Assembly (NCBI GenBank): GCA_033807775.1
Contig: CM066314.1
Span: forward strand, 96,140,929 to 96,204,928
Length of the DNA stretch: 64,000 nucleotides
Reading direction: 5' to 3'
Source: Saussurea involucrata
Taxonomy: Eukaryota; Streptophyta; Magnoliopsida; Asterales; Asteraceae
Shown here: positions 44,842 through 54,490 of the stretch, in pieces
How positions within the stretch are numbered: position 1 is the first letter of the stretch
Layout: each line of letters begins with the position of its first letter
Position numbers and translations under genes: made by a program
Notes under the pieces: model-generated
Told to the model about the DNA's origin: nothing
Databases searched by the model: none
What the model saw: the letters and a program-made list of their open reading frames with translations, nothing else

Positions 44842-46632
44842 TCAGGGTTTTCATCTCCCTGAGGTTTTGCAGTAACAATACCCTCCCCCTCAGAAACATG
44901 GGGAAGGTCTTCTTCTAGAGTCTTCTCCCCCTCTTCCACATGTTGAAGAGGGGAGGCATCAGCGGTAATAGCAGCAGCAGCATGTTGTTCAGGCTCCTTG
45001 TCTTCGAGGCCAGTAATACCCGAACGATTAACAACTGCTGTGAGTTTGTCTTCTAGGCCAGACAGCACAGGGTTGACCTTCTCAATGAAATCCACCGCCT
45101 TCTCCAGCTGCTCTCTATCAACCTGAGAGAAGTGGGATAAGGCGACGGTGGGGGCGTTCAGCTTCTCGAGCACTTGTTGTAGCAGTGTGTTTGAGGAATC
45201 GACCTTTAGAGCTAGGTCAGTCATGCCGTTCTTCAGTGAACCAACCTCTCCTTGAAGATTGCCCACCACTGTCTTCAGCGTTGTGACTTTGCTGGACAGT
45301 GTGGTGAAGTTGTTGGAGAGTTCGTCGTTGGTGGCGTTCAAGGTGTTGAGGGAGGATGAGTTGTCGGTGAGAGCTGTAGCCATAGTAGAGAAGCTACCTT
45401 CTAGCTTTTGCATGTCAGCACTGGATGCCTTGTTTTTGACCTCAGTGGTGAGTTTCTTTAAAGCTTCCCCAACATCTGTAACCGCTGAGGAGTTTGTGGA
45501 GAGAGTGGTGGTGAGAGATTCCACCTTTGTAGACAAATTTGTGAGGGAGTTGTTGATTGTCCTCAAATTAGGACCTGCAACATAGAGAAACTTATTAACA
45601 AAGGAAAGCTCAGAAGTTGGGGGTTCAGAGAAAGGAGTGTCTAGGTTACCTGGAGGCGGGTTGGAAAACGTGTTGAAGTCACAATATCCGGACACGTATT
45701 CGATGTCATCTTCCAGCGTTCGATGACTGGTAGTGCCTTCAGGTCCTTTATTTCATTCCAATATGCCTTGTAGTTCAGCGGCATGAGTGTCTTCCAAATA
45801 GATGACATTTGTTCCAGAGAAAGAGGGAAATAGAGGTGGAGTGACCATAGAAGATGTGGGAGGAACAAAGGTTGAGAAGAGGGTGTGAGTAGAAGATTCA
45901 GCGTTGGATCCGCTGAAGAATAGGTCACCAGCACTTAGAGGTGCTGAGGAAGGGGGTCCTGATCCAGGATAACTTCAGTGTCTTGAGGCACTGAAGTGGA
46001 TATGGAAGAGGTTGGTTCAGCGGATATGGCGGAGCGTGCCACGAAACCATCCAGTGTCTTCTGTAGAGAGACATACGCGAAGTGTTCAGTATGGGAAGGC
46101 TTGGGGGGTTGCTCCTTATAAATCTTCTTGGTCTTATGAATGCCAAGTGGGTTTCAGAGTGTTTTCTCTTTCGTGATGGAGTGGATGGTGCGGCCTGGGT
46201 ACCAGCGGTTGGGACGACCGCTGCCGAGGAGGTAGCCGTAGTAGTAAAAGAAGTAGGATGGCGGAGAAGAGGTAAGAGGGTAGAAAGACGTACCTCATTG
46301 GCGAGTGGCTTGAAGTCTGGTACTTTAGGGCCGACCTGGGACAACCTAGGGTCTCCCTCTTTAGGGTACTGATCCCCAAGTGCTTGCATGAAGAGAACAC
46401 TGAGGAAACGAGGATATGGGACATTTGTTGCTTGCTTCGGTTCTTCGACCCTCTCCATCATGTCTTCAAAGATTATCTTAGCCCAGTCTACATGGAGCCC
46501 TTTCATCAGCGCATACCCCATAGCAGTCTGGGGCTTTGAGGCCTGATCAGTCGACCCCGTCTTAGCTGTCATGCAGCTGATGAGATGTGTGAAGATGAAG
46601 TTTATCTCGCTTGGCATTTTGCTTTTCAGCAC
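44842..46632 (-). pseudogene. Element C extra ORF, middle part with coiled coil
   Basis: Continues C's extra ORF between insertions I and D. The first part (46632-46290) continues the N-terminal domain (KMPSEINFIFTHLISCMTAK, ALMKGLHVDWAKIIFEDMME, YPRFLSVLFMQALGDQYP). A possible 72-nt intron follows (GAG|GTACGT to CGGCAG), but it is also open in frame. Frame changes are needed near 46140 and 45940, and TGA at 45753-45755 is in frame. The last part (45695 down) is a long Leu/Ser/Thr coiled coil (LTNLSTKVESLTTTLS and similar heptads), then an acidic tail that runs into D. A second optional 75-nt GT-AG segment lies at 45575-45649. Domain function unknown. Confidence 0.75.
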
Positions 46633-47040
46633 TGTTGGTCCCGTTTATGAGCAACAATAGAAGAAATATAGAATCCATATTTAAATATAGAGATAAGATA
46701 TGCATGAAGAACAATTATAAAGAAACTTATCTCATATTCATTGACGATTAAATATGGAGAGGAGAAAACATGAAGAACACCACACTTAACATGTAAAACC
46801 GACTCTCATCTAGTCTATGTGTGTTTTTGTGTGCTCTCCAAAATTTCTCTCTTGAAATAAGACAATGGACACCTCTTATATAGGGCCATTTACACATTAG
46901 ATATTTAAGATATCTAATGTCTAGACAATATCTAAAATATCTATATAAACTATCTAAGTAAATATCTATTACAAAATATCTAAAACACAAAAATATCTTT
47001 ATAAAACATTCATTAAATTAGGAGCTAATTAAAGCTAACA
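46633..47040 (-). repeat. 3' LTR of element I (408 bp)
   Basis: TGTTGGTCCCG to AAAGCTAACA on the plus strand. No difference seen from 48864-49271. Confidence 0.97.
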
Positions 47041-47052
47041 ATCTCCCCCTAA
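47041..47052 (-). other. Polypurine tract of element I
   Basis: The minus strand reads TTAGGGGGAGAT directly before the 3' LTR. Two more such runs lie near 47083 and 47144. Confidence 0.88.
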
Positions 47053-47248
47053 TGTTTTATAAAGAAAGCATCATCTTATAGTCTCCCCCTTGCTTTCTTT
47101 AGAACCTTTGATGTTCCGTTCTTCAAGTCTTCAAAGCATCATGTGCTCCCCCTCAAATGTAGGCTCACCCACCGAGCTCTAAACGTGAATAACAGAGGAT
47201 GGAGTGACATTTAAAATGTGACAAATATAGCTTGACACCATGAAGAAC

Positions 47249-48620
47249 CGTTGAGAGAACACCGTTCTTGAAAGCGGAAAGAGCATGAATTAATTGCAAT
47301 GCTTTCGGTCCAGCACTTTACAGCAGACTTTGAAGCAGATTTCGGCATATCAGCTCACATAATTTGAGAAAACTCAAATCATCAAAGTCGTGCGTCTGTG
47401 AATTATCTTTCCAATGCCGCTGGAATCGAGTAATTTGGAGCAACGAGTCAAAAGTTATGCGCATTTTTCTGAAGCAGCGCAAATCTGTCAAACAAACACA
47501 AATCGGGCTCTTAGGTTGAGTCGTAGAGGTTCAATCCACAGAGGTTCTGTCGGATTTCACAGAGGTTCTGTGGTGAACAGTTCCACAGAAGTTAGTCGGC
47601 AGAAGTTGGTCGGCAGAAGTTGGTCGTACTGCCGATAGAGCTCTGATGATGATTTGTCAAACTCAACTTTCTGTCCAGCAGAAGTATACTGTCTTAACAG
47701 AGATTCTGACCAAGAATAACACCGATTCAGACCAAGATCAAAACATGAAAAGTATTCATCTATGTCTTAGGAATCCAACGCATCTGGATTCATCAAATTT
47801 GGAGCTTCGATGAAAAAGTTATGTTGAAAATACGACAGGTGCGCAAAGCTGACAGCAAGAACACTAAAACGTTGCGCTTTGGGCTCTTAGGCTCGGTTGC
47901 AGAAGTTCGGTCCACAGAAGCTCTGCTGAGTTTCACAGAAGTTCTGTAGTGAACAGTACCACAGAAGGTGGTCGCCAAAAATCCGAGCCAAAGTACGAGT
48001 TGTCGCCAGAAATTGGTCTGAGTGGTCGACAAAAGTGATCGTTGCTTGACAAACGTTTGACAAAGGTTCTGCAGAAGTTTGGTCGCGGCTCTGCAGAAGC
48101 TGGTCTCGTGTGGCAGAAGCTTGGTCGCGTGCGGCAGAAGCTTGGTCGCGTGCGGCAGAAGCTTGGTCGCGTGCGGCAGAAGCTTGGTCGCGTGCGGCAG
48201 AAGCTTGGTCGCCGCTCGGCAGAAGCATAACATAAGTGTTATACTTACTTTGACATTGATTTAGACCATTTTACCTCTAGATTTTGCAAGAACGCAAAAC
48301 ACAAACAACTTGAATTTGTTTGTTAGTAGTTCAGATCGTCTTGAATCACCTCTTTTCGAGCTCGTACGACAAAGATATGGTTGATTTCCCACAGTTGCGC
48401 AGATCTGTCCATCAGCTTTCCATCAGCACACTGATGTCTACTTCAACGATGCATATGACCCTTATACATTTCGAATCTCTGAATTCTCAAAACACAGAAA
48501 TTGTTCATCTGTGTCTTAGGAATCCAGGGCCTTTTGAATCGCATCAATCGGAGTCTTGAGCAGTGAGATATGACCATTTTACTACAGCATCGCAAATCTG
48601 CCAGCATGTTGTTATTAAAC
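47249..48620 (-). repeat. Shared interior block of elements I and G, rich in CAGARG words
   Basis: This 1.37-kb block recurs at 58001-59360 with many substitutions. Each copy holds internal duplicates (about 47490-47640 against 47870-48000), with CAGAGG or CAGAAG roughly every 15-25 bases and CACAGAGG..CTGT pairs. Open frames on either strand arise from the repeats and differ in frame between I and G, so I do not call a gene. Confidence 0.8.
48108..48230. repeat. 21-bp tandem repeat in element I
   Basis: Five to six units of GGCAGAAGCTTGGTCGCGTGC, nearly perfect in the centre, with decayed units at both ends. A 21-bp period keeps every frame open, giving seven-residue protein repeats that should not be trusted as coding. 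Confidence 0.92.
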
Positions 48621-48849
48621 CTGATTTGATGTAGAAAAACAAGACGATCTCCATATAACTTTTAGAACCGTGAGTGCAAATACTCAGATCTCTAATTGAT
48701 CAGGTCATAGTACTAATTAAAAATACTGAAAGTTATAAAAACTTTTCAGATCAGACTTTGAACATGTAGCACAACACCAAATCTCTCAAAAAAAAAAAAC
48801 TTCTATTGTTGCCATGATGACCGATTTTGAAGAAACGTTTCTTCAATTT

Positions 48850-48861
48850 GCTCTGATACCA
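48850..48861 (-). other. Primer binding site of element I (tRNA-iMet)
   Basis: The minus strand reads TGGTATCAGAGC, two bases from the LTR. Confidence 0.93.
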
Positions 48862-48863
48862 AT

Positions 48864-49271
48864 TGTTGGTCCCGTTTATGAGCAACAATAGAAGAAATAT
48901 AGAATCCATATTTAAATATAGAGATAAGATATGCATGAAGAACAATTATAAAGAAACTTATCTCATATTCATTGACGATTAAATATGGAGAGGAGAAAAC
49001 ATGAAGAACACCACACTTAACATGTAAAACCGACTCTCATCTAGTCTATGTGTGTTTTTGTGTGCTCTCCAAAATTTCTCTCTTGAAATAAGACAATGGA
49101 CACCTCTTATATAGGGCCATTTACACATTAGATATTTAAGATATCTAATGTCTAGACAATATCTAAAATATCTATATAAACTATCTAAGTAAATATCTAT
49201 TACAAAATATCTAAAACACAAAAATATCTTTATAAAACATTCATTAAATTAGGAGCTAATTAAAGCTAACA
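48864..49271 (-). repeat. 5' LTR of element I (408 bp)
   Basis: Same as 46633-47040. TATATAAG reads on the minus strand at 49106-49113 and is the likely promoter. Confidence 0.97.
49106..49113 (-). promoter_or_regulatory. TATA box in 5' LTR of element I
   Basis: TATATAAG on the minus strand followed by AGGTGTCC. It is intact in both LTRs. Confidence 0.65.
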
Positions 49272-49810
49272 AGCACCATTGTTATCTTCTTCTCAGGGAG
49301 TTCATCTCTCCCTGTGTTCCATGTGTACTTCATTGCATCCAGAAAGGCAATGATTTCCGCTATGCCTTCCTTGGTTTTGACGTCAGGTAAGGAAACAAAA
49401 CGGTTGTCTCTTGAGCTTCTAGGAAGATTGAGAGCAGACCTGATCGCCCCGGGATTAATCTTTGCTTCCCCAAACTCGGTTTCAAAGAGGATTACGTCCA
49501 CCCTTTTGTCAGGGTTTTTGGTGGAGGCAACCTGAGATCTTCTGGCAGTGTACCAGAATTGTGCAAGTAGGTTCTTGTGGGCTGGGGGTTTGATTGTCAG
49601 GGTTGTCGCCAGAGGACAGGTCTTCATAAAGTTAACAACGTCATTTAGGTGAGTGACTTGTTTCTTTGGGGGGAAGTTGAATAGGGCGTAGGGGTTGTTA
49701 CCATGGAATGTAATCTGGTCCATTGAGTGACCCATGTTAGGAGCTCTGGTAATTTCAGTCTTGTCTAAAGAGGTAGGGGATGCAGTGTTGGTAGAGTCGG
49801 TACTTGCCAT
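49272..49810 (-). pseudogene. Element C extra ORF, N-terminal part
   Basis: It starts at ATG 49810 (MASTDSTNTASPTS) after a leader with a TATA box. The first 180 residues hold HLNDVVNFMKTCPL, a basic/aromatic segment (NLLAQFWYTARRSQVAS), and FGEAKINPGAIRSALNLP. The NPGAI..LN pattern resembles the YNPGAINRVLGR segment of E's extra ORF, so a Transposase_32-like fold is plausible. Element I cuts it at 49271; with one copy of AGCAC the frame continues into 46632. Counting visible parts, the pre-insertion protein would have been about 1300 residues. Confidence 0.78.
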
Positions 49811-50722
49811 TTATGTTCATAATACACAAAGATGAAGAAGATGAAGAAAAGTTCTTAAAATGGAGAAGTTTCCAAAATAAGGGTTTTTAGGGTTTTACAG
49901 TTTCTACTTATAGAAAGAGATGGAAACTAGGGTTTTCTAGTTTTGAAAAGAAGTACAAAACATAGTGAAGATTCTTGTTTTCCAATTTCCTTTTATGGAA
50001 AGGATTCTGGAAAAACATATGAAAGTGTCAAGTTTAAGATTTTTGTTAAAAACTTGAAGAACAACCTTTAAAAAGATTGTGTCTTTTAAAACCATGAAGA
50101 AGATGATTTTAAACTTTAGAAAAGTACGTTGTTTGATCTTGTAAGAACAAGAATAAGACCAAAAATGTTGTTTAAGATAGGTTAAAGAAGAGAAGTGTAA
50201 CCAGTTTCGTGAATGGAGATGAGTAACAACGGTTCTTGAAAAAATCCGAATGCAAAGAAAATAAGAGTATTCTTTCTGCCTTAAGAGAGTTCGTATGCGT
50301 AAAAGGTAAAAATATAAACTCAAAGTTTTTCATGATGACACGTGACACGTCCCTTAAATCTTATTGGACAAGGAAACGAAACGGGCGAACGTGTCAGACG
50401 AAAAGGCGTGCCATGGATTATCCAAAAGATGACATCACAAACGTCCTTTCATATTTTAAAGTGTCTCTGAGGGTTTTAGAAAAACTCAGGGACAATTTGA
50501 AAATAGAGAAGAACTGATTAGAAATATCAGTGAGAGTTTTAGAATTTCAAAGTATCACTGAAAGGAAGAGATATTCAGCGATGTAATTTATTTTGAAATC
50601 TTGCATGCTGAGGCAACGTCAGCGATTAAGAGAGAACATACCTTGATATCAGCGAATCAATTTGTTCAGAGGTTAGATGATCAATAGCGTTACACAAGTT
50701 CATTTTATCACTGATCAAATGT
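49811..50722 (-). other. Element C region upstream of the extra ORF
   Basis: No supported ORF. The part nearest the ATG is leader-like. The distal part (50500-50722) is rich in TCAGCG, ATCACTGA and CTCAGGG words like those in C's LTR. Element F interrupts it at 50723; AATGT at 50718-50722 would be F's duplication, unconfirmed because F's right end is missing. Confidence 0.6.
49905..49912 (-). promoter_or_regulatory. TATA box upstream of element C's extra ORF
   Basis: TATAAGTA on the minus strand, about 95 bases before ATG 49810, followed by a leader with CTTCATCTTCTTCATC repeats. This layout suggests an internal promoter separate from the LTR. Confidence 0.5.
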
Positions 50723-50927
50723 TGTTGGGTCCCCAAAGATTTGAAATTGACTCACCGATGTTTTCCCCTAAAATCTTACTTAGATTATTTTAGCATGGTT
50801 CTTTAAATAACTTGTACAAGATAGCAACTGTTCGGTGAAGTCGAAGATCAACTGAAACCAAGCTTGAAGAGATTCTCTGTGCGGAATCAAGAAGACTCTT
50901 CTCAAGATATATACAAGTTATTGTCCA

Positions 50928-51133
50928 TCGATCTCACATCGGTGGACATCCTCTCTACCGATGGTGTACTCAACAAATCGGTGGACTTCATCTCACCGAT
51001 GAGGATACTCAAATTGATGGATTTCATTCCACCGATGTTGTCTTTAGGAATCGGTGGACATCATCCCACCGATAAGGATACTCAAATCGATGGACTTCAT
51101 CTCACCGATGAGGATACTCAAATCGGTGGGATC
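50928..51133. repeat. Alternating ATCGGTGG / CACCGATG array in F's LTR
   Basis: About ten copies of the word in alternating orientation, spaced 15-25 bases, embedded in units like GGACTTCATCTCACCGATG and GAGGATACTCAAATCGG. Neighbouring copies can pair as short hairpins. Confidence 0.88.
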
Positions 51134-51439
51134 TTCGTGTAAATAGATTTTCTTGCAGATGACTTTTAAAGACCAATGACAGTTATATCGGTGGAACATC
51201 ATCGATAAAATTGTCTTGGAAAACACATCAAGAAGATCCTCCAGGTTTGGCAATAATCCAGTGGTTGGTAAAAATGTCAACTTAGTACTCTCCACTTTTA
51301 GATAACGTCTAAATCAGCATGGGCATTCTTCCTGGTTCCAAGGAAAAAGGTGATTTGGAAACATCAACTTTTCAGAGTACTGCACCTTCTATCCAATCTC
51401 CTTATGACAAGTGTCCTGAGCATTTACTTGTATCTTCAC

Positions 51440-51447
51440 TATAAAAG
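51440..51447 (+). promoter_or_regulatory. TATA box in LTR of element F
   Basis: TATAAAAG, preceded by CTTCAC, about 300 bp before the LTR end. Confidence 0.7.
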
Positions 51448-51751
51448 GAAGTAGAAGGCTCCATGCAAACTACGCTTTCTGGACTTCTCTCTCAGTGCAA
51501 GAAATCTCCATATTGCTTAAAAACTTTATAGTTTTGTTCTAAGTGTTCTTAGTTGTTTTATTAGTATACTTTGTGTAAGATTGTTAGAATAGTTTATCTG
51601 TTCTTTTCCGCAACAGTCTTAACTCTTCTATGTGTAATTCTTGTTGAAAGATTTTCAATAATAGAATTAAAATTGTGAAAATTTTGAGTATTGTATTCAA
51701 CCCCCCCCCCCCCTTCTACAATACTTGTTATAGCCATCTGGGACTAACAAG

Positions 51752-51763
51752 TGGTATCGGAGC
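51752..51763 (+). other. Primer binding site of element F (tRNA-iMet type)
   Basis: TGGTATCGGAGC lies two bases after the LTR. It has one mismatch to the usual TGGTATCAGAGC. Confidence 0.88.
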
Positions 51764-51793
51764 GGAAAGTTTAACTCATAAACTTGATCTGCG

Positions 51794-54485
51794 ATGGCTG
51801 CCTCTTCATCTTCAACTGCTGAAAATGCTTTTTAAAACAACTTTTCTGAAAATGGTTCCATTACCAAACCTCCTAAGTTTAACCCTAACAACTTTTCTCT
51901 TTGGAAAAGTCGTATGATGCTATTCATGGAAGGAGTGGATACTGGATATCCAACCATTCCCAAAGAGGGACCTATTATCCCAAGAGTGTGGGCTCGCTAT
52001 GAAACGCAGAGGTCTGGTAAGGAAATCGCTGATAAGAAGGACTCTAGTGACTCCGACGACTCTGAGCCTTCCGACAAAGAGAAAGCCAAAGGTACTGGAC
52101 GTTATATTCTCAAAAATCCTAAGAAATATACTGATGAAGAAAAACATCTTGTTACTCTTGATTCAAAGCTTAGAGCAATCATTGCCCTCTCACTTCCTGA
52201 TGAAGTCTACCATTCTCTAATTACAGAGGAAGTAAGAAGGTACAGAGGAAGTACGAAGGTACAGAGGAACTACGAAGGTTCAAAGCTTAGTGAATTTCTC
52301 TATGCTAAAGAGATGTGGACCACAGTATGTGTTCTGTACAAAGGTACAGAGGAAGTGAAGAAATGCAAAAAGATTTCTCTCATAAGAAAGTATGAATTTT
52401 TCACTCATGAAAAAGGTGAATCTCTTCCTAGCTACTATAATCGTTTTAACTCTCTTCTAAATGATCTGAAGTTACTAGGCAGAGTCTATGATAATGAGGA
52501 AGTTCTAAACAAGTTCATGGACTGTCTTCCTGAGTTTTGGGAGAACATGTGCACTTGTATCAAAACTTCCAAGGACCTTGAGTACATGCCTCTAACTGTT
52601 TTATATGGAACTCTCTTCAACTTTGAACAAACCAAGTTACAAAGGAAATCTTTCTTCAAAGAGATAAAGGGCACTTCTATTGCCCTTGTCAGTGAAAATT
52701 CCAAGAAATCTCAAAATGTTCAACGCATCACCTATCCTTCATCAGATTCTGACAATGAAACCCAAAGCAACTCTTCTCACCAATCGGAGGCATATCTAAG
52801 TGATGCCGATGATGAAGGTGAAGAAATCTCGGTTAAGCAGTTGTCTGATGAAATTGCCATGTTGGCTGGTTTCAAAAACAGATCTCGTTTTTCAAATAAA
52901 TCCAAATCTTTCAGAAAACCCTTCTCCTCTACAAAAGCTTCCTCAACTGATAAGACAAATGAGGAATGTTTTAACTGTGGAAAGAAAGGACATTTTGCTG
53001 CTGAGTGCAGAAGTAAGCCTGTGATGAACTCTATAAATTCATCTTCTGACAAGTTTTCCTCCAAGTCTGAAAAACCCAAAAATAACACTTTCAAATCAAA
53101 CCTTGCCAAGAAAGATACTCAAACCTCAACCAAAGATCATCAAGAAAGGGTTGAGAAGTACAAAGCCAAATACAAGAAAGAAAAGGAGAGAAATGAGGGT
53201 CTCATTAGAAAAGGAAAGGGCCTCATGGCCGAAATTCATGATTGGGAAGAAGAGACCTCTGACAGTGACAAAAACTCTCCCAATAAATGCTTTATGGCCA
53301 TCTCAGAAGATGTGGAAGATACTGAAAAAGCTACCTCTCCAATGGCTTTGGTGTCAACTGGGTGCTCTACATCATACTTTCAGGTACATCCTTTTAATGA
53401 TATGACTGATAGTGAAAAGATTGATGCTTATGAATCTTTAACTCAAGACTTTTATTCTGTCAAGGATGGTTAGAAAAGAAAATCTATTCAAGTTAAAGAA
53501 CTCACATCTAAACTTGAAATTTGTATGTCTAAACTTGAAAAGCTTGAGGAAATCAAAGCTGAGCTTGAGGATCTAAAAACCATAAATCATGTAATCTCAA
53601 AAGAGAAAAACAAACTTTTTAAGAAATTAAAAAGAGAACAAGAGACTGTTAAGAAATGGACAAGTTCTTCAAAGAATCTTGAGCAAATCTTTAAAGATCA
53701 AATTTCTGTTAACAACAAATTTGGTTTGGGCTATGGAAAAACCATCTCTGATGTCTCTTCTCAAACGCTTGAGCCTACCTCTAGTGTATGGGATGATGTC
53801 TCAGACTCAAGTTCTTTAGACTCTATTTCCTTAGACTCTTTAGATCTAGGTGAAGCTTTAAAGTTTGGAATGTTCATCAAAGCTAAAGAATCCTCGTCTG
53901 TTCAAAACATGGAAAAAGTGGACTCCAATGACTTTTCAAAACCCATCCATGATCTTTTAAAACATTTAGCGATTGATGAATATGTCCCTCCTACTGATCT
54001 TTCAAAATCAAAGTCTGTCAAAAGAGTTAAATCTAACTACATCGATTTGAATTCTCCACCTATGTGTAACTCTTCAAAAGCTAAGTATCTCACCGATATA
54101 AATTCTCCTACCGATTTCCTTCCCCGTTCTGTGAGCCTCACAAACTCAAAAGGGAAATCGGTGGAGTTTGGAAACGATCATTTCAAAAATACTTCAAGAA
54201 ATCTTTCCAAATTCGTTTCCACCTCAAGTAATGGTACTTTAAGTTTTCCTTCTCATTCCTCATCCTTTGGTCCTAAAAACTATCAAGTTAATGTCATGAG
54301 GAAAGGAAAAGAAGAACTGCAAAAACCTAAAAAGATTTTTGTTTACAGAAAATGTTATAACTGTGGTGACACTTTTCACCTTGCCAAGGATTGCCCAAAG
54401 GAAAGAATTGAAAAAAATCAAACCTAAGGACTCTTCCTCTTCTAACCCAAAAGGACCCACCACCAAATGGGTACCTAAGAACTAA
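51794..54485 (+). pseudogene. gag: Copia gag polyprotein (element F)
   Basis: It starts at ATG 51794 (MAASSSSTAENAF) and is stopped at once by TAA 51833-51835. The frame then stays open to TAG 53471-53473 and again to 54427. A 1-bp insertion in an A run near 54410 shifts the end, and the gag terminator is at 54483-54485 after KGPTTKWVPKN. Regions: copia-type N-terminus (PPKFNPNNFSLWKSRMMLFM), capsid region (YEFFTHEKGESLPSYYNRFN), acidic linker (HQSEAYLSDADDEGEE), CCHC knuckle at 52967-53008, coiled coil (53525-53700), knuckle 2 at 54353-54394 (CYNCGDTFHLAKDC). About 890 codons; colinear with A. Confidence 0.93.
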
Positions 54486-54490
54486 TTTGT

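Larger units (their letters stand above)
46633..49271 (-). mobile_element. Element I: 2.6-kb non-autonomous LTR element with identical LTRs
   Basis: Two 408-bp LTRs that look identical throughout flank a 1.8-kb interior with no gag or pol. Target duplication AGCAC is at 46628-46632 and 49272-49276. The minus strand has a tRNA-iMet primer site and a polypurine tract at the correct places. Its size lies between typical TRIM and LARD elements. It must use proteins from another copia-like element. The interior is shared with G. Identical LTRs and a perfect duplication point to a very recent insertion. Confidence 0.96.
7152..50722 (-). mobile_element. Element C: LTR element with very long extra ORF, interrupted by D and I, 5' part missing
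   Basis: Read on the minus strand, the visible parts are an upstream region (50722-49811), an extra ORF (49810 down to 8281, interrupted by I and D), a short 3' UTR, a polypurine tract and the 3' LTR (8001-7152). C sits in element B: the left flank gives the expected duplication CAGTT (7147-7151), but C's 5' LTR, gag and pol are not in the window, so the duplication cannot be confirmed. F is inserted at 50723. The word TCAGCG (or CGCTGA) recurs in the LTR, the ORF and the upstream region, which ties the separated pieces together. Confidence 0.8.
50723..51749 (+). repeat. 5' LTR of element F (1027 bp)
   Basis: TGTTGGGTCCCC to GGGACTAACA. It contains an alternating array of ATCGGTGG and CCACCGAT at 50928-51133, a TATA box at 51440-51447, and a C run near 51701-51715. 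It aligns end to end with A's LTR in structure. Confidence 0.94.

Noticed and set aside
45575..45649. 75-nt intron in C's ORF as a firm call
   Set aside because: Good GT-AG borders, but length is a multiple of three and the frame is open, so it may be coding; kept only as an option.
46748..46990. 80-codon ORF, identical at 48979-49221
   Set aside because: LTR sequence of element I; identity reflects the LTR pair, not a gene.
48108..48230. CRISPR-like array
   Set aside because: Units are head-to-tail without unique spacers, in a plant retroelement.
47793..48233. 146-codon ORF with ATKLLPH repeats
   Set aside because: Produced by a 21-bp tandem repeat that opens all frames; the reading frame is not kept in element G.
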